Shown in pieces: positions 52,595-59,869 of a stretch of 64,000 nt of DNA. How positions within the stretch are numbered: position 1 is the stretch's first letter; each line of letters opens with the position of its first letter. The stretch lies in NCBI GenBank assembly GCA_900541685.1, contig UQKM01000004.1, forward strand, positions 1 to 64,000. Reading direction: 5' to 3'. The notes beneath the pieces are model-generated. The model did not search any database and was not told the DNA's origin. It saw nothing but the letters and a program-made list of their open reading frames with translations. The position numbers were made by a program, and so were the translations under genes. This DNA comes from an uncultured Collinsella sp. (GTDB taxonomy: Bacteria > Actinomycetota > Coriobacteriia > Coriobacteriales > Coriobacteriaceae).

Positions 52595-52682
52595 CTCAGG
52601 TGCCGGAGGTTGCCCCGAAAGAGGAGCGCGGCGTACTTTGGTACGCAAGCGACGGTTTGAGGGGCAAGATCCGGTGCCTGAG
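52595..52682. repeat. Structured repeat element, copy 1 (after DCCP-2)
   Basis: 88 bases. Plus-strand reading: outer stem CTCAGGTGCCGGA / TCCGGTGCCTGAG (13 pairs, two G-U), inner stem TTGCCCC / GGGGCAA, central hairpin GCGTAC-TTTG-GTACGC, with conserved single-stranded GAAAGAGGAGCGC and GCAAGCGACGGTTTGA. Begins five bases from the DCCP-2 stop. Copy 2 is at 53891-53979. See findings. Confidence 0.75.
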
Positions 52683-52686
52683 GAAG

Positions 52687-53850
52687 CTAGAGGGTTTCGA
52701 TGAAGGCGGCGATGCGGGTCTCGATCTGGCCCATGTCGCCGTTGCTGTAGTCGGTCTCGATCTTCATATACGGAATACCCGCACCCTCGACGGCCTCCTG
52801 CATGCGTGCACTCTCCACGTTAAAGGTGTGGCACGCCTGGAGCACGCTCTCCACTACGCCATCGACGTGATACTTCTCGCACATGGCCAGCGTGTTCTCC
52901 ATACGACCGTCGTTGGGCGTCATAACCGAGCAGTTGATATCCAGGTAGCGGTCGGCGATCGCACGCAGGATGTCGGGCGCATCCGGGTCGACCATCATGG
53001 CCGCCGTGCGCTCACCCGAGCAGTCATCCATACACACGACCACGCCGCCGTTGGACTCGATGGTGCGACCGATCTTGTTGATTACGCCGCCCACCGGGCA
53101 ACCGGTGATCAGGATGCGCTTGGCATCCGCCGCAACCGGGTGCTCGCCGGCCTCGTAGGCCTCGCGCAGGTTAGCGACCTTTTGCTCCAGCTGCTGCGTA
53201 TAGGCCTCGATATCAAAGCTGAACGTACCGGCAAACATGGTGCTCATCAGATCGACGCCGCTCATGGCCGCCGGCTGGTTGGCCTGCAGCGCAAACATCT
53301 CGAGCTGGGCCGCACGCAGGCGATTGCGACGACGGGCAGCAGCGCGTAGGTCGCCGTCGGTAATCGTAATGTCGTAGAAGTTCTCGAGCTCCTCCTTGAG
53401 CAGACGGCACTCCTCGTACCAGCCCTCGCGCTCGTAGGCGCGGTCGCGGCCCTGCGGTAGGTGCAGAATGTGCGTGCGCTTGAGCTCGTTGAGCAGCTCG
53501 TACATCTTCTTCTTGCCGTCGCAGGTGGTCTCGCCGATGATCATGTCGCTAAAGTACGTAAACGGGCACTTTTGCGAATAGGCAAAACCATACGTCGACT
53601 TGATGAGCGGGCAGAGGTTTGCCGGCAGCACCTTCTCGGCCTCGGGAATCACCTCGTCGGACGTACCGCACAGAGCCACGCTCGAGGCGCCCGCGGCATC
53701 GATAATCTCGAGCGGCGTATAGCTGCACAAAAAGCCGACCAGGCGATTACCCGCCCGCTTATAATCCTTGACGCGAATAAACGCCGCCTTGCGTTGCTCG
53801 TTGAACTCCTCAAACGTGCGCGGCAACGGCTGCTCAATATTTTCCGACAT
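52687..53850 (-). CDS. Double-cubane-cluster-protein-like 2-hydroxyacyl-CoA dehydratase family protein 2, 387 aa
   Basis: HgdB/BcrC superfamily (PF06050), YjiM-like branch: GFLCSYTPLEIIDAAG, LCGTSDEVIPEAEKVLPANLCPLIKSTYGFAYSQKCPFTYFSDMIIGETTCDGKKKMYELL, ITGCPVGGVINKIGRTIE, VCMDDCSGERTAAM, INCSVMTPNDGRME and SVLQACHTFNVE. The cysteine spacing agrees with double-cubane-cluster proteins, which reduce small molecules after ATP-driven activation. Starts at 53850, where homology begins (MSENIEQPL); the open frame upstream crosses the repeat element. Substrate unknown. Confidence 0.85.
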   Translation of the reverse strand: MSENIEQPLPRTFEEFNEQRKAAFIRVKDYKRAGNRLVGFLCSYTPLEIIDAAGASSVALCGTSDEVIPEAEKVLPANLCPLIKSTYGFAYSQKCPFTYFSDMIIGETTCDGKKKMYELLNELKRTHILHLPQGRDRAYEREGWYEECRLLKEELENFYDITITDGDLRAAARRRNRLRAAQLEMFALQANQPAAMSGVDLMSTMFAGTFSFDIEAYTQQLEQKVANLREAYEAGEHPVAADAKRILITGCPVGGVINKIGRTIESNGGVVVCMDDCSGERTAAMMVDPDAPDILRAIADRYLDINCSVMTPNDGRMENTLAMCEKYHVDGVVESVLQACHTFNVESARMQEAVEGAGIPYMKIETDYSNGDMGQIETRIAAFIETL

Positions 53851-53890
53851 ATAACTCCTAAACCTTTTAACCAACCAAGGAGACGGCTTT

Positions 53891-53979
53891 CCCAGGTGCC
53901 CGAGGTTGCCGTGAAAGAGGAGCGCCGCGTACTTCTGATACGCAAGCGACGGTTTGAACGGCAAGATCGGGTGCCTGGG
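53891..53979. repeat. Structured repeat element, copy 2 (between the DCCP genes)
   Basis: 89 bases, same plan as copy 1 with paired changes: outer stem CCCAGGTGCCCGA / TCGGGTGCCTGGG, inner stem TTGCCGT / ACGGCAA. The single-stranded parts are nearly identical to copy 1. Ends 22 bases from the DCCP-1 stop. Confidence 0.75.
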
Positions 53980-54001
53980 GAAGCCATCGGGACGGATAGT
54001 C

Positions 54002-55285
54002 CTAAATGGTTTCCAAGAAAGCCTCAATCCTGGTTTGCAGTTGGCCTGCGTCCTCGCCGGCGTAGTCGGTCGTGATGTGCATGAACGGAATGCCTGCCTC
54101 CTCGGCGGCCTTCTCCACGGCAAACGACTCCATCTCGTAGAGCGTGCAGAACTGCAGCGCCACGTCGACGATGCCGTCGGCATGCAGGTCCTTGGCCATC
54201 TGGACAATGTCCTTCATACGCTGGTCGTTGGGCGTAAAGACGGCGCAGTTGATCTTAAAGTAGCGCTCGGCGATAGCATCGAGCATCTCGTCAACCGTCT
54301 CACCGGACTCATCGACCAAGTCCTTGTAATAGCGCGAACCCGTGCAGGACTCCTCGCCCACCACAACGCCGCCGGCCTTCTCGATGAGGTTGAACAGCTT
54401 CCAGTTGGGCACGGCCATGGGCGTACCGGTGTACAGGATGCGCTTGGTCCCCTTGGGCGCCACGCCCTCTCCGGCCTCGACACGCTGCTCACACTCGGCC
54501 GCCATATCGTTGATGGCTCCGGTCAGACGCGGCGTGTCGTCCATAAAGGCGGCCTGAACGGTCAGCAGGCTGTCGAGACCGCTAATGGGCGCTGGGTCGG
54601 CAGCGCGCGTGGCAGCGAGGCGCTGCAGGGCGCGACGCTTCTCATTGACGGCGCGGATGGCGGCCTTCAGACGCTCAGGCGTAATCGTGACGCCGCACTC
54701 TTCCTCAGTCTTGGCGGCAAGCTTTTTAACCTCGGCCTTCCAGGTCACGAGCGTCGACTCGTCGTGCACGTTGGGAATATCCATGACGTACATGTTCTTT
54801 TGCGTGGCAAAAAACTCGTAGGCCTTCTTCTTGCCATCGCAGGTGTTCTCGCCTACCACCAAGTCACTCGACTCGATGTAGGGGCAGACCTCACCCAGCT
54901 TAAAGCCGGCAAAGCTCTTGATAAGCGGACAAGTGTTGCGCGGCAAGTGCTCCTCGACCTTGTCCGTTGCCCAATCGGCACCCGAGCACAGACCAACAGG
55001 AATGCCGTCACAGGCAAGCACGATCTCCTCGGGCACGTACACACAGAACGAGCCCACGATTTTGGTGGCCTCGCCAGCCTCCTTCTTGTCGAGCATCTCC
55101 TTAATGCGGCCGCTATGGATGTTGGTGGCCACAAAGTCCAAGTAGGACGTGGACTCGGGGCGGTTGTTCTGCGACAGGAACATGTCCCCGTACATCTGGC
55201 CCACGGCGCCCAGCAGCATATCGTGGTCGGCAAGATTCATGCCGAGGCTCTCCCACATCGGATGGAAATCGAATTCTTCAGCCAT
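54002..55285 (-). CDS. Double-cubane-cluster-protein-like 2-hydroxyacyl-CoA dehydratase family protein 1, 427 aa
   Basis: Paralog of the next gene with an extra 45-residue N terminus (FHPMWESLGMNLADHDMLLGAVGQMYGDMF). Same cysteine landmarks: GSFCVYVPEEIVLACDG, LCSGADWATDKVEEHLPRNTCPLIKSFAGFKLGEVCPYIESSDLVVGENTCDGKKKAYEFF, GTPMAVPNWKLFNLIEK, EESCTGSRYYKDLVDE, INCAVFTPNDQRMKD and LQFCTLYEMES. It lacks the Cys found at ITGCPVGG in its paralog (TGTPMAVP), so its cluster ligation may differ. First structural gene of the probable seven-gene selenium operon. ATG follows GAGAGGGG. Confidence 0.85.
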   Translation of the reverse strand: MAEEFDFHPMWESLGMNLADHDMLLGAVGQMYGDMFLSQNNRPESTSYLDFVATNIHSGRIKEMLDKKEAGEATKIVGSFCVYVPEEIVLACDGIPVGLCSGADWATDKVEEHLPRNTCPLIKSFAGFKLGEVCPYIESSDLVVGENTCDGKKKAYEFFATQKNMYVMDIPNVHDESTLVTWKAEVKKLAAKTEEECGVTITPERLKAAIRAVNEKRRALQRLAATRAADPAPISGLDSLLTVQAAFMDDTPRLTGAINDMAAECEQRVEAGEGVAPKGTKRILYTGTPMAVPNWKLFNLIEKAGGVVVGEESCTGSRYYKDLVDESGETVDEMLDAIAERYFKINCAVFTPNDQRMKDIVQMAKDLHADGIVDVALQFCTLYEMESFAVEKAAEEAGIPFMHITTDYAGEDAGQLQTRIEAFLETI

Positions 55286-55444
55286 AACGGTTCCCCTCTC
55301 GAACCAAAAACGGATAACAGCGGTATCGATGCACGACGGACGGCGATTGCCCGGCCGTGCTCAAACCCGGAATTTTAGGGAACCTGCTTTGCGGTCGATT
55401 ATTTAGCTGTGCGTCGTCTCTCCCGGAGCCGTGAACATACCTGC

Positions 55445-55513
55445 TCATATGCGACCCCGAGCCATATACAGGGCGCGCGCGGCAACGCGGCGAATGTATG
55501 TCGTCTGCGGCAT
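55445..55513 (-). CDS. Possible 22-codon leader peptide before the DCCP-selD operon
   Basis: ATG at 55513 sits nine bases after AAGGAGG, the best ribosome-binding site in the neighbourhood, and opens a short Arg/Ala-rich frame (MPQTTYIRRVAARAL...) that stops at 55445. It ends 159 bases before the first DCCP gene. No similarity is expected at this length, so the call rests on the ribosome-binding site and position. Confidence 0.4.
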   Translation of the reverse strand: MPQTTYIRRVAARALYMARGRI

Positions 55514-55549
55514 GTGCGCACCCTCCTTAACCAGTCGAGGTCAACTATA

Positions 55550-55581
55550 TCAACGGTCATCGCCCCTGCGAACACCGTTGA
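55550..55581. promoter_or_regulatory. Inverted repeat upstream of the DCCP-selD operon
   Basis: TCAACGGT and ACCGTTGA separated by 16 bases. It overlaps the likely promoter (a GATATAGT -10-like box lies next to it on the minus strand), the position of a regulator site. Confidence 0.45.
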
Positions 55582-55675
55582 CATTCGTACGACAGCGTCG
55601 TGTGCCGTTGTCTAATAAATAATTATCTTGATTGATAAGAGTTTGTCATTCCTCATTCGGCGAACGGCAAACAGA

Positions 55676-55710
55676 TAATGCCGCCGAGGCATATATCCCC
55701 GACGGCATTA
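55676..55710 (-). terminator. Hairpin after modC
   Basis: TAATGCCG...CGGCATTA with further pairs inside (CGGGG/CC.CG); eight bases beyond the modC stop, followed by TCTGTTTG on the minus strand. Probable terminator of the molybdate operon. Confidence 0.65.
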
Positions 55711-55717
55711 CCCGGCG

Positions 55718-56788
55718 CTATCGACAAACCAAGTGGATCTTACTCGCATCGAAGTGCATGCGCAGGGTCTCGTCGGCCTGCGGCAGCCCGTCGGCAGCTA
55801 CGTTCACTTTGTTGACCTTCCACTGCAGGCGCGTCGGCGCATCGACACGTGGCACGTCCAACAGCACCAAGCGCTCAAAACGCGAATCGCTCACGCGAGC
55901 CACATGCAGGTCGTAGCTGTTACGACCCCGCTCTGCGCGGTTGTCCATATGGAAGTAGCTCGCACGAATACCTAGGTACGCCACATTATCGGGAACTTCG
56001 CGACCCACGTTAAAGGTCATGCCCCAGTCGAGGGCCTCGACTTCCTCGTCGCCGATCTTGCGCGCCCGGCTTGTGTTCTTGCAGCCCGTCAGGCGCAGCG
56101 CAGCCAAGGTTTGCGGCCGGCGGACCACGTCCTCGACGGAGCCGATCTCCTCCACATGCCCGTTATGCATCACGCAAATGCGCTCGCACAGGCGGCATGC
56201 CTCGTCAATATCGTGGCTCACGTAGAGCACGGTACGGTTACAGACGTCGAACAGGTCGAGCATGTTCTGCTCAAGCGCGCTCTTGAGATACGCGTCGAGC
56301 GCGCTCATGGGCTCGTCGAACATAAAAATGCCCGGGTGTGCCGCCACCATGCGAGCAAGCGCCACACGCTGCTGCTGGCCGCCCGAGAGGCGCGCGGGAT
56401 AACGGTCGGCAAAGTCGGCCAGTCCAAAGATACCCAAGTAGCGCTCGGCAAGTTGTCTGCGCGCTGCGGCGTCGCCTGCACCCTCAACGCCGGCACATAC
56501 GTTATCGGCCACCGTCATGTTTGGAAACAGCCGATAGCTTTGAAACATCAGGGCGCATTTTCGCTCCTGGGGCGAAAGGTTGATGCCCGTCGCAGAGTCA
56601 AAAAAGGTCACGCCGTTGACGACGATCTTGCCCTCGTCGGGTGCCTCCACGCCGGCAATACAGCGCAAGGTGCAGCTCTTGCCGCATCCGGAGGCGCCGA
56701 GCAGCGCCACACGCTCCTCGCCGGCATCGAGCTGAATGTCGAGGGTAAAGCCGGGATAGCGCTTTTTGATATCCAGGACAAGCGACAT
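55718..56788 (-). CDS. modC: Molybdate ABC transporter ATP-binding protein
   Basis: 356 residues. Walker A LLGASGCGKSCTLRCIAG, Q-loop FQSYRLFPNMTV, signature RLSGGQQQRVALARMVA, Walker B GIFMFDEPMSALD and H-loop YVSHDIDEA. A C-terminal MOP-like regulatory domain follows from about residue 240. It powers molybdate uptake with ModB and ModA. Three bases separate it from modB. Confidence 0.9.
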   Translation of the reverse strand: MSLVLDIKKRYPGFTLDIQLDAGEERVALLGASGCGKSCTLRCIAGVEAPDEGKIVVNGVTFFDSATGINLSPQERKCALMFQSYRLFPNMTVADNVCAGVEGAGDAAARRQLAERYLGIFGLADFADRYPARLSGGQQQRVALARMVAAHPGIFMFDEPMSALDAYLKSALEQNMLDLFDVCNRTVLYVSHDIDEACRLCERICVMHNGHVEEIGSVEDVVRRPQTLAALRLTGCKNTSRARKIGDEEVEALDWGMTFNVGREVPDNVAYLGIRASYFHMDNRAERGRNSYDLHVARVSDSRFERLVLLDVPRVDAPTRLQWKVNKVNVAADGLPQADETLRMHFDASKIHLVCR

Positions 56789-56791
56789 GGT

Positions 56792-58234
56792 CTATCGACC
56801 TCCCTTCGAGACGGCGTCATCGCGCATAAGCTCGGCCAGCGCCTCGCGATCGATACGCAAGGCATCGCCGCCCGCCGGGTCGAGCGAATCGCCCTGTCCG
56901 GCGAGATCTTTGGCCTGTTTGCGCTCTGCACGGGAGAGACCACGCTCGCGATACTTTTGCGAATGCGCCGTATACATGTTGATGAACAGAATGACCAGGA
57001 AGCTGAACGCAATTACGACCACGACCCAAAAGAGGGCCACCGACGTATTGCCGCCCATCCACTCAAAGTAGATGGCGATGGGGATGGTCTGGGTAATGCC
57101 GGCGTAGTTGCCCGCAAAGAACAGCGTGCAGCCAAACTCGCCCATGGCACGCGCGAAGGCAAGCACCGCGCCGGCGGCAATCGAGGGCCAGCCAAGCGGC
57201 ATCATAAGCTTAGTAAAGATGCGACGCTCGGACCATCCCAGGGTTCGCGCGGCATCGAGCATCTGCGTGTCAAGGCTCTCAAAGGCACCGAGCGCCGTAC
57301 GGTAGACCAGGGGAAACGACACCACCACGGCAGATATCACCGCCGCGGGCCACGTAAAGACAATCGAGACGCCATGCGCGATGAGCCACTGGCCCACCCC
57401 GGTCGAGCGGCCAAACAGCATGAGGAGCAGAAAGCCGCAGACCGTGGGCGGCAGCACCATAGGAATCGTAAAGACCGAATCGAGCAGGCCCTTGATGCGA
57501 CTCGAGGTACCCATAGTCTTCCACGCGGCAAACAGGCCCAGCGCAAAGGCAATCACCAGGGCAAGGCCACTCGTTTTAATGGACACCCAAAACGGGCGGT
57601 AGTCGATGCCGCCTAAAAAGGAGGCCAGAGAGGTCAAGGGCCCCTGCTCATCCCGCAACACGACAGACGATGCCTCTACCATTTGAGCGCTATCAAGCCA
57701 ACGCGCGCCGCCCCTGGCATCACCCGAGGCTGATGCAATCACCACATAGCGGTCCCCATCCGCACCGCGCTCGTCAAAGCCATAGGTATACCCGCCGGCA
57801 TCAAACGTTGTTTCCACCGTGACATACCAAGGAAGATCCACGTCCCCCAGCTGCGCACCTCCCATGCAGTTTGCGCTGTCGAGCTTACAGACGAGGGCCT
57901 TGAGACCCGATACGCACTCGTTGTCCTGCGGATCCAATCCATACTTCTCGACCGCTTTGGACGATATCCACACCACAACGCGATCGGCAGCAGGCGCCAC
58001 TACAAGGTCCACGTCCTCGTCAACGGGAAACCGGTAGCCCTCAGGCTGGCCCTCCATGGCACGAGCGGTCCCCTTGGCCAACCGCTCAAATCCCTCGATC
58101 CCATAAGAAAGCCCATGAGCGGTCGCAGCAACCTGGCCCCCGTCCTCAGCGTCCCCAGCAAACGCAAATCCCGGCACCCAGCAAAGCGCGAAGGTCAAAG
58201 CACAGGCGACAAGCATGCGGAATCTATTAAGCAC
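56792..58234 (-). CDS. modB: Molybdate ABC permease with a large extra N-terminal extracytoplasmic domain, 480 aa
   Basis: Residues about 200-420 are an ordinary ModB permease (YRPFWVSIKTSGLALVIAFALGLFAAW, TIPMVLPPTVCGFLLLMLFGRSTGVGQ, and the EAA-like DAARTLGWSERRIFTKLMMPLGWPSI). Ahead of it lie a signal-like helix (MLVACALTFALCWVPGFAFA) and about 170 residues of soluble, cysteine-containing sequence not found in usual ModB proteins (about 225 residues). The C terminus has a charged tail. GTG at 58234 has TTGGAG six bases upstream. Its position between modA and modC makes molybdate transport likely; tungstate is an alternative. Confidence 0.85.
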   Translation of the reverse strand: MLNRFRMLVACALTFALCWVPGFAFAGDAEDGGQVAATAHGLSYGIEGFERLAKGTARAMEGQPEGYRFPVDEDVDLVVAPAADRVVVWISSKAVEKYGLDPQDNECVSGLKALVCKLDSANCMGGAQLGDVDLPWYVTVETTFDAGGYTYGFDERGADGDRYVVIASASGDARGGARWLDSAQMVEASSVVLRDEQGPLTSLASFLGGIDYRPFWVSIKTSGLALVIAFALGLFAAWKTMGTSSRIKGLLDSVFTIPMVLPPTVCGFLLLMLFGRSTGVGQWLIAHGVSIVFTWPAAVISAVVVSFPLVYRTALGAFESLDTQMLDAARTLGWSERRIFTKLMMPLGWPSIAAGAVLAFARAMGEFGCTLFFAGNYAGITQTIPIAIYFEWMGGNTSVALFWVVVVIAFSFLVILFINMYTAHSQKYRERGLSRAERKQAKDLAGQGDSLDPAGGDALRIDREALAELMRDDAVSKGGR

Positions 58235-58302
58235 GAAAAGCTCCAAGAGAATACAAGGACGGAGTTAAACACAAAACGATGGAATTATCGCGCCAAGCCG
58301 CA

Positions 58303-59175
58303 CTACGCGGAAAGCTCAAAACCGTATTTGGCCCAAATCTTCTGGGCCTTCTTGTTGGACAGGCAAAAGTCGATAAACGCCTTGGCCTCGTCGGCATGTT
58401 CGGAGCCATCGGCGACAGCGCCCGGATACACGATGGGCTTATGCGAGTCCTCGGGACACACAAAGGCCTCCTCGATGCCGTCGTAGCGGAAGATGTCGGA
58501 GCTATAGACAAAGCCAGCCACGCAGTCGCCCGTAGAGACGTAAGACGCAGCAGTGCCGACCTTGTCGGCCAGGGCCACCTTGTCGGCGATCTCGGGGGCG
58601 TACCCGCCGTCGTCGCCCTCGGTGCCGGTGTAGAGGCCCACGGAGGCCAGGGCCTGGTTGGCGTACTTGCCGGCAGGAACGGTCTTGGCGTCGCCAATGG
58701 CGATCTTGCCGTCCAGATTCGCGACGTCGGCGATGGCCTCGACCTTGGTGTCGGAGCCCTCGGCGCAAATGATCACGAGGTCGTTGACGAACATATCCTC
58801 ACGGGTGTCGGCGTCGACGAGCTCGGCGGCTTCGGCGTCGTCCATGGTGCCCTTGGAGGCTGTGATGAGCACGTCGACCGTGGCGCCGGCACGCATCTGC
58901 TCGACGAGGTCGCCGGAGGCCTTAAACTGCGTGTCGGCAAAGGCGGTGCCGGTCTGGTCGGTGTAAAGCTCCTGAACCTCGGGCAGAGCCTTCTCGAGCG
59001 AGTTGGCGGCAAAGACCTGCAGCTCGACAGCTTTCTTGGAAGATGCCTTAGCAGAACCGGCATCGGAGCCAGTCGACTCAGACGCCTTGCTGCCCGAGCA
59101 ACCGGCAAGGCCAAGGCCGGCAGCGGCGACAGCAGAGAGCGAGACGAATCCGCGGCGAGAAACCATATCGAACAT
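58303..59175 (-). CDS. modA: Molybdate-binding lipoprotein
   Basis: 290 residues. Signal peptide with a twin-arginine-like start (SRRGFVSLSAVAAAGLGLAGC) and a lipobox LAGC. The mature part begins after a Ser/Ala-rich linker: LQVFAANSLEKALPEVQELY, ASGDLVEQMRAGATVDVLITASKGTMD, GKIAIGDAKTVPAGKYANQAL, CVAGFVYSSDI, a typical ModA. It captures molybdate outside the membrane and delivers it to ModBC. ATG at 59175 follows AAAGGG. First gene of modABC. Confidence 0.93.
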   Translation of the reverse strand: MFDMVSRRGFVSLSAVAAAGLGLAGCSGSKASESTGSDAGSAKASSKKAVELQVFAANSLEKALPEVQELYTDQTGTAFADTQFKASGDLVEQMRAGATVDVLITASKGTMDDAEAAELVDADTREDMFVNDLVIICAEGSDTKVEAIADVANLDGKIAIGDAKTVPAGKYANQALASVGLYTGTEGDDGGYAPEIADKVALADKVGTAASYVSTGDCVAGFVYSSDIFRYDGIEEAFVCPEDSHKPIVYPGAVADGSEHADEAKAFIDFCLSNKKAQKIWAKYGFELSA

Positions 59176-59235
59176 GTTCAACCCTTTCGAACGGTACACC
59201 CGGGCACCTCGCCGCAGGCTTTGTTCTGTTACTAG

Positions 59236-59241
59236 ATTATA
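59236..59241 (-). promoter_or_regulatory. modA promoter -10 box
   Basis: TATAAT on the minus strand about 60 bases before modA. No good -35 is seen. The AT-rich stretch just upstream (GATAAATAT...GATAATTTT) could hold a regulator site, but it does not match the known ModE palindrome closely. Confidence 0.55.
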
Positions 59242-59332
59242 CTTTCGCGCGAATAATGTTTATGATAAATATCTCTCGTCTGATAATTTTCTTTTACCAA
59301 TAACCACGAGACGGCCCGCGCTGTCGATGCAT

Positions 59333-59366
59333 AAAAAGGCGGAGCGACTCGCGAGGTCGCTCCGCC
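59333..59366 (-). terminator. Terminator of the moeA-mog operon
   Basis: GGCGGAGCGAC and GTCGCTCCGCC with a seven-base loop, then TTTTTATG on the minus strand; 14 bases after mog. Confidence 0.93.
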
Positions 59367-59379
59367 GCAGGTAGTGCGC

Positions 59380-59859
59380 TTATTTGGCGTGCCCGCCGCC
59401 AGCCGTCATTTGGGCCGCATGCTCCAGCTGGTCGCTCACGGCCTCCCAGCTTTCGCGGGCCGCTTTCGTGGATCCCGGAAAGTTGATGACAAGCGTATGC
59501 CCACGCTGCATGCACACGGCGCGCGAGAGCATGGCACGGCGCGTCTTGGTCATGGAGTAGGCACGGATTGCCTCTGCAATACCCGGCACATCGCGCTCGC
59601 AGACGGCACGCGTCGCCTCGGGCGTCACATCGCGCATCGAAAGCCCCGTGCCGCCGCAGGTGAGCACGACATTGGCGTGGCACTCATCGGCGGCTTCCAC
59701 AATGGCATCACCGATCTCGCTGGCGTCGTCGCGCACGACCACATGTGAGACGACCGTCCAGCCCTGCGCCTCGATAAGTTCCTCGAGTGCGGCCCCAGCC
59801 TCGTCCTGGGCAAGATCGCGCGTATCCGAGCACGTCACGATCGATATCTTCAGCTCCAT
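59380..59859 (-). CDS. MogA/MoaB family molybdopterin adenylyltransferase
   Basis: 159 residues: KISIVTCSDTRDLAQDEAG at the N terminus, LTCGGTGLSMRDVTPEAT (the GGTG(x)xxRDxTPE motif that binds molybdopterin) and VINFPGSTKAARESWEAV. It adenylates molybdopterin before MoeA inserts molybdenum. MoaB and MogA cannot be told apart safely here. AGGAGG precedes ATG; ten bases after moeA. Confidence 0.9.
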   Translation of the reverse strand: MELKISIVTCSDTRDLAQDEAGAALEELIEAQGWTVVSHVVVRDDASEIGDAIVEAADECHANVVLTCGGTGLSMRDVTPEATRAVCERDVPGIAEAIRAYSMTKTRRAMLSRAVCMQRGHTLVINFPGSTKAARESWEAVSDQLEHAAQMTAGGGHAK

Positions 59860-59869
59860 AGCATTCCTC

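Noticed and set aside
52595..52682. SAH-riboswitch-like core (GAGGAGCGC) in the DCCP-associated repeat
   Set aside because: The short match is coincidental: the pseudoknot partner and the overall fold of the SAH riboswitch are missing.
53851..54207. N-terminal extension of DCCP-2
   Set aside because: The open frame crosses the structured repeat and the end of DCCP-1; homology and start signals place the start at 53850.
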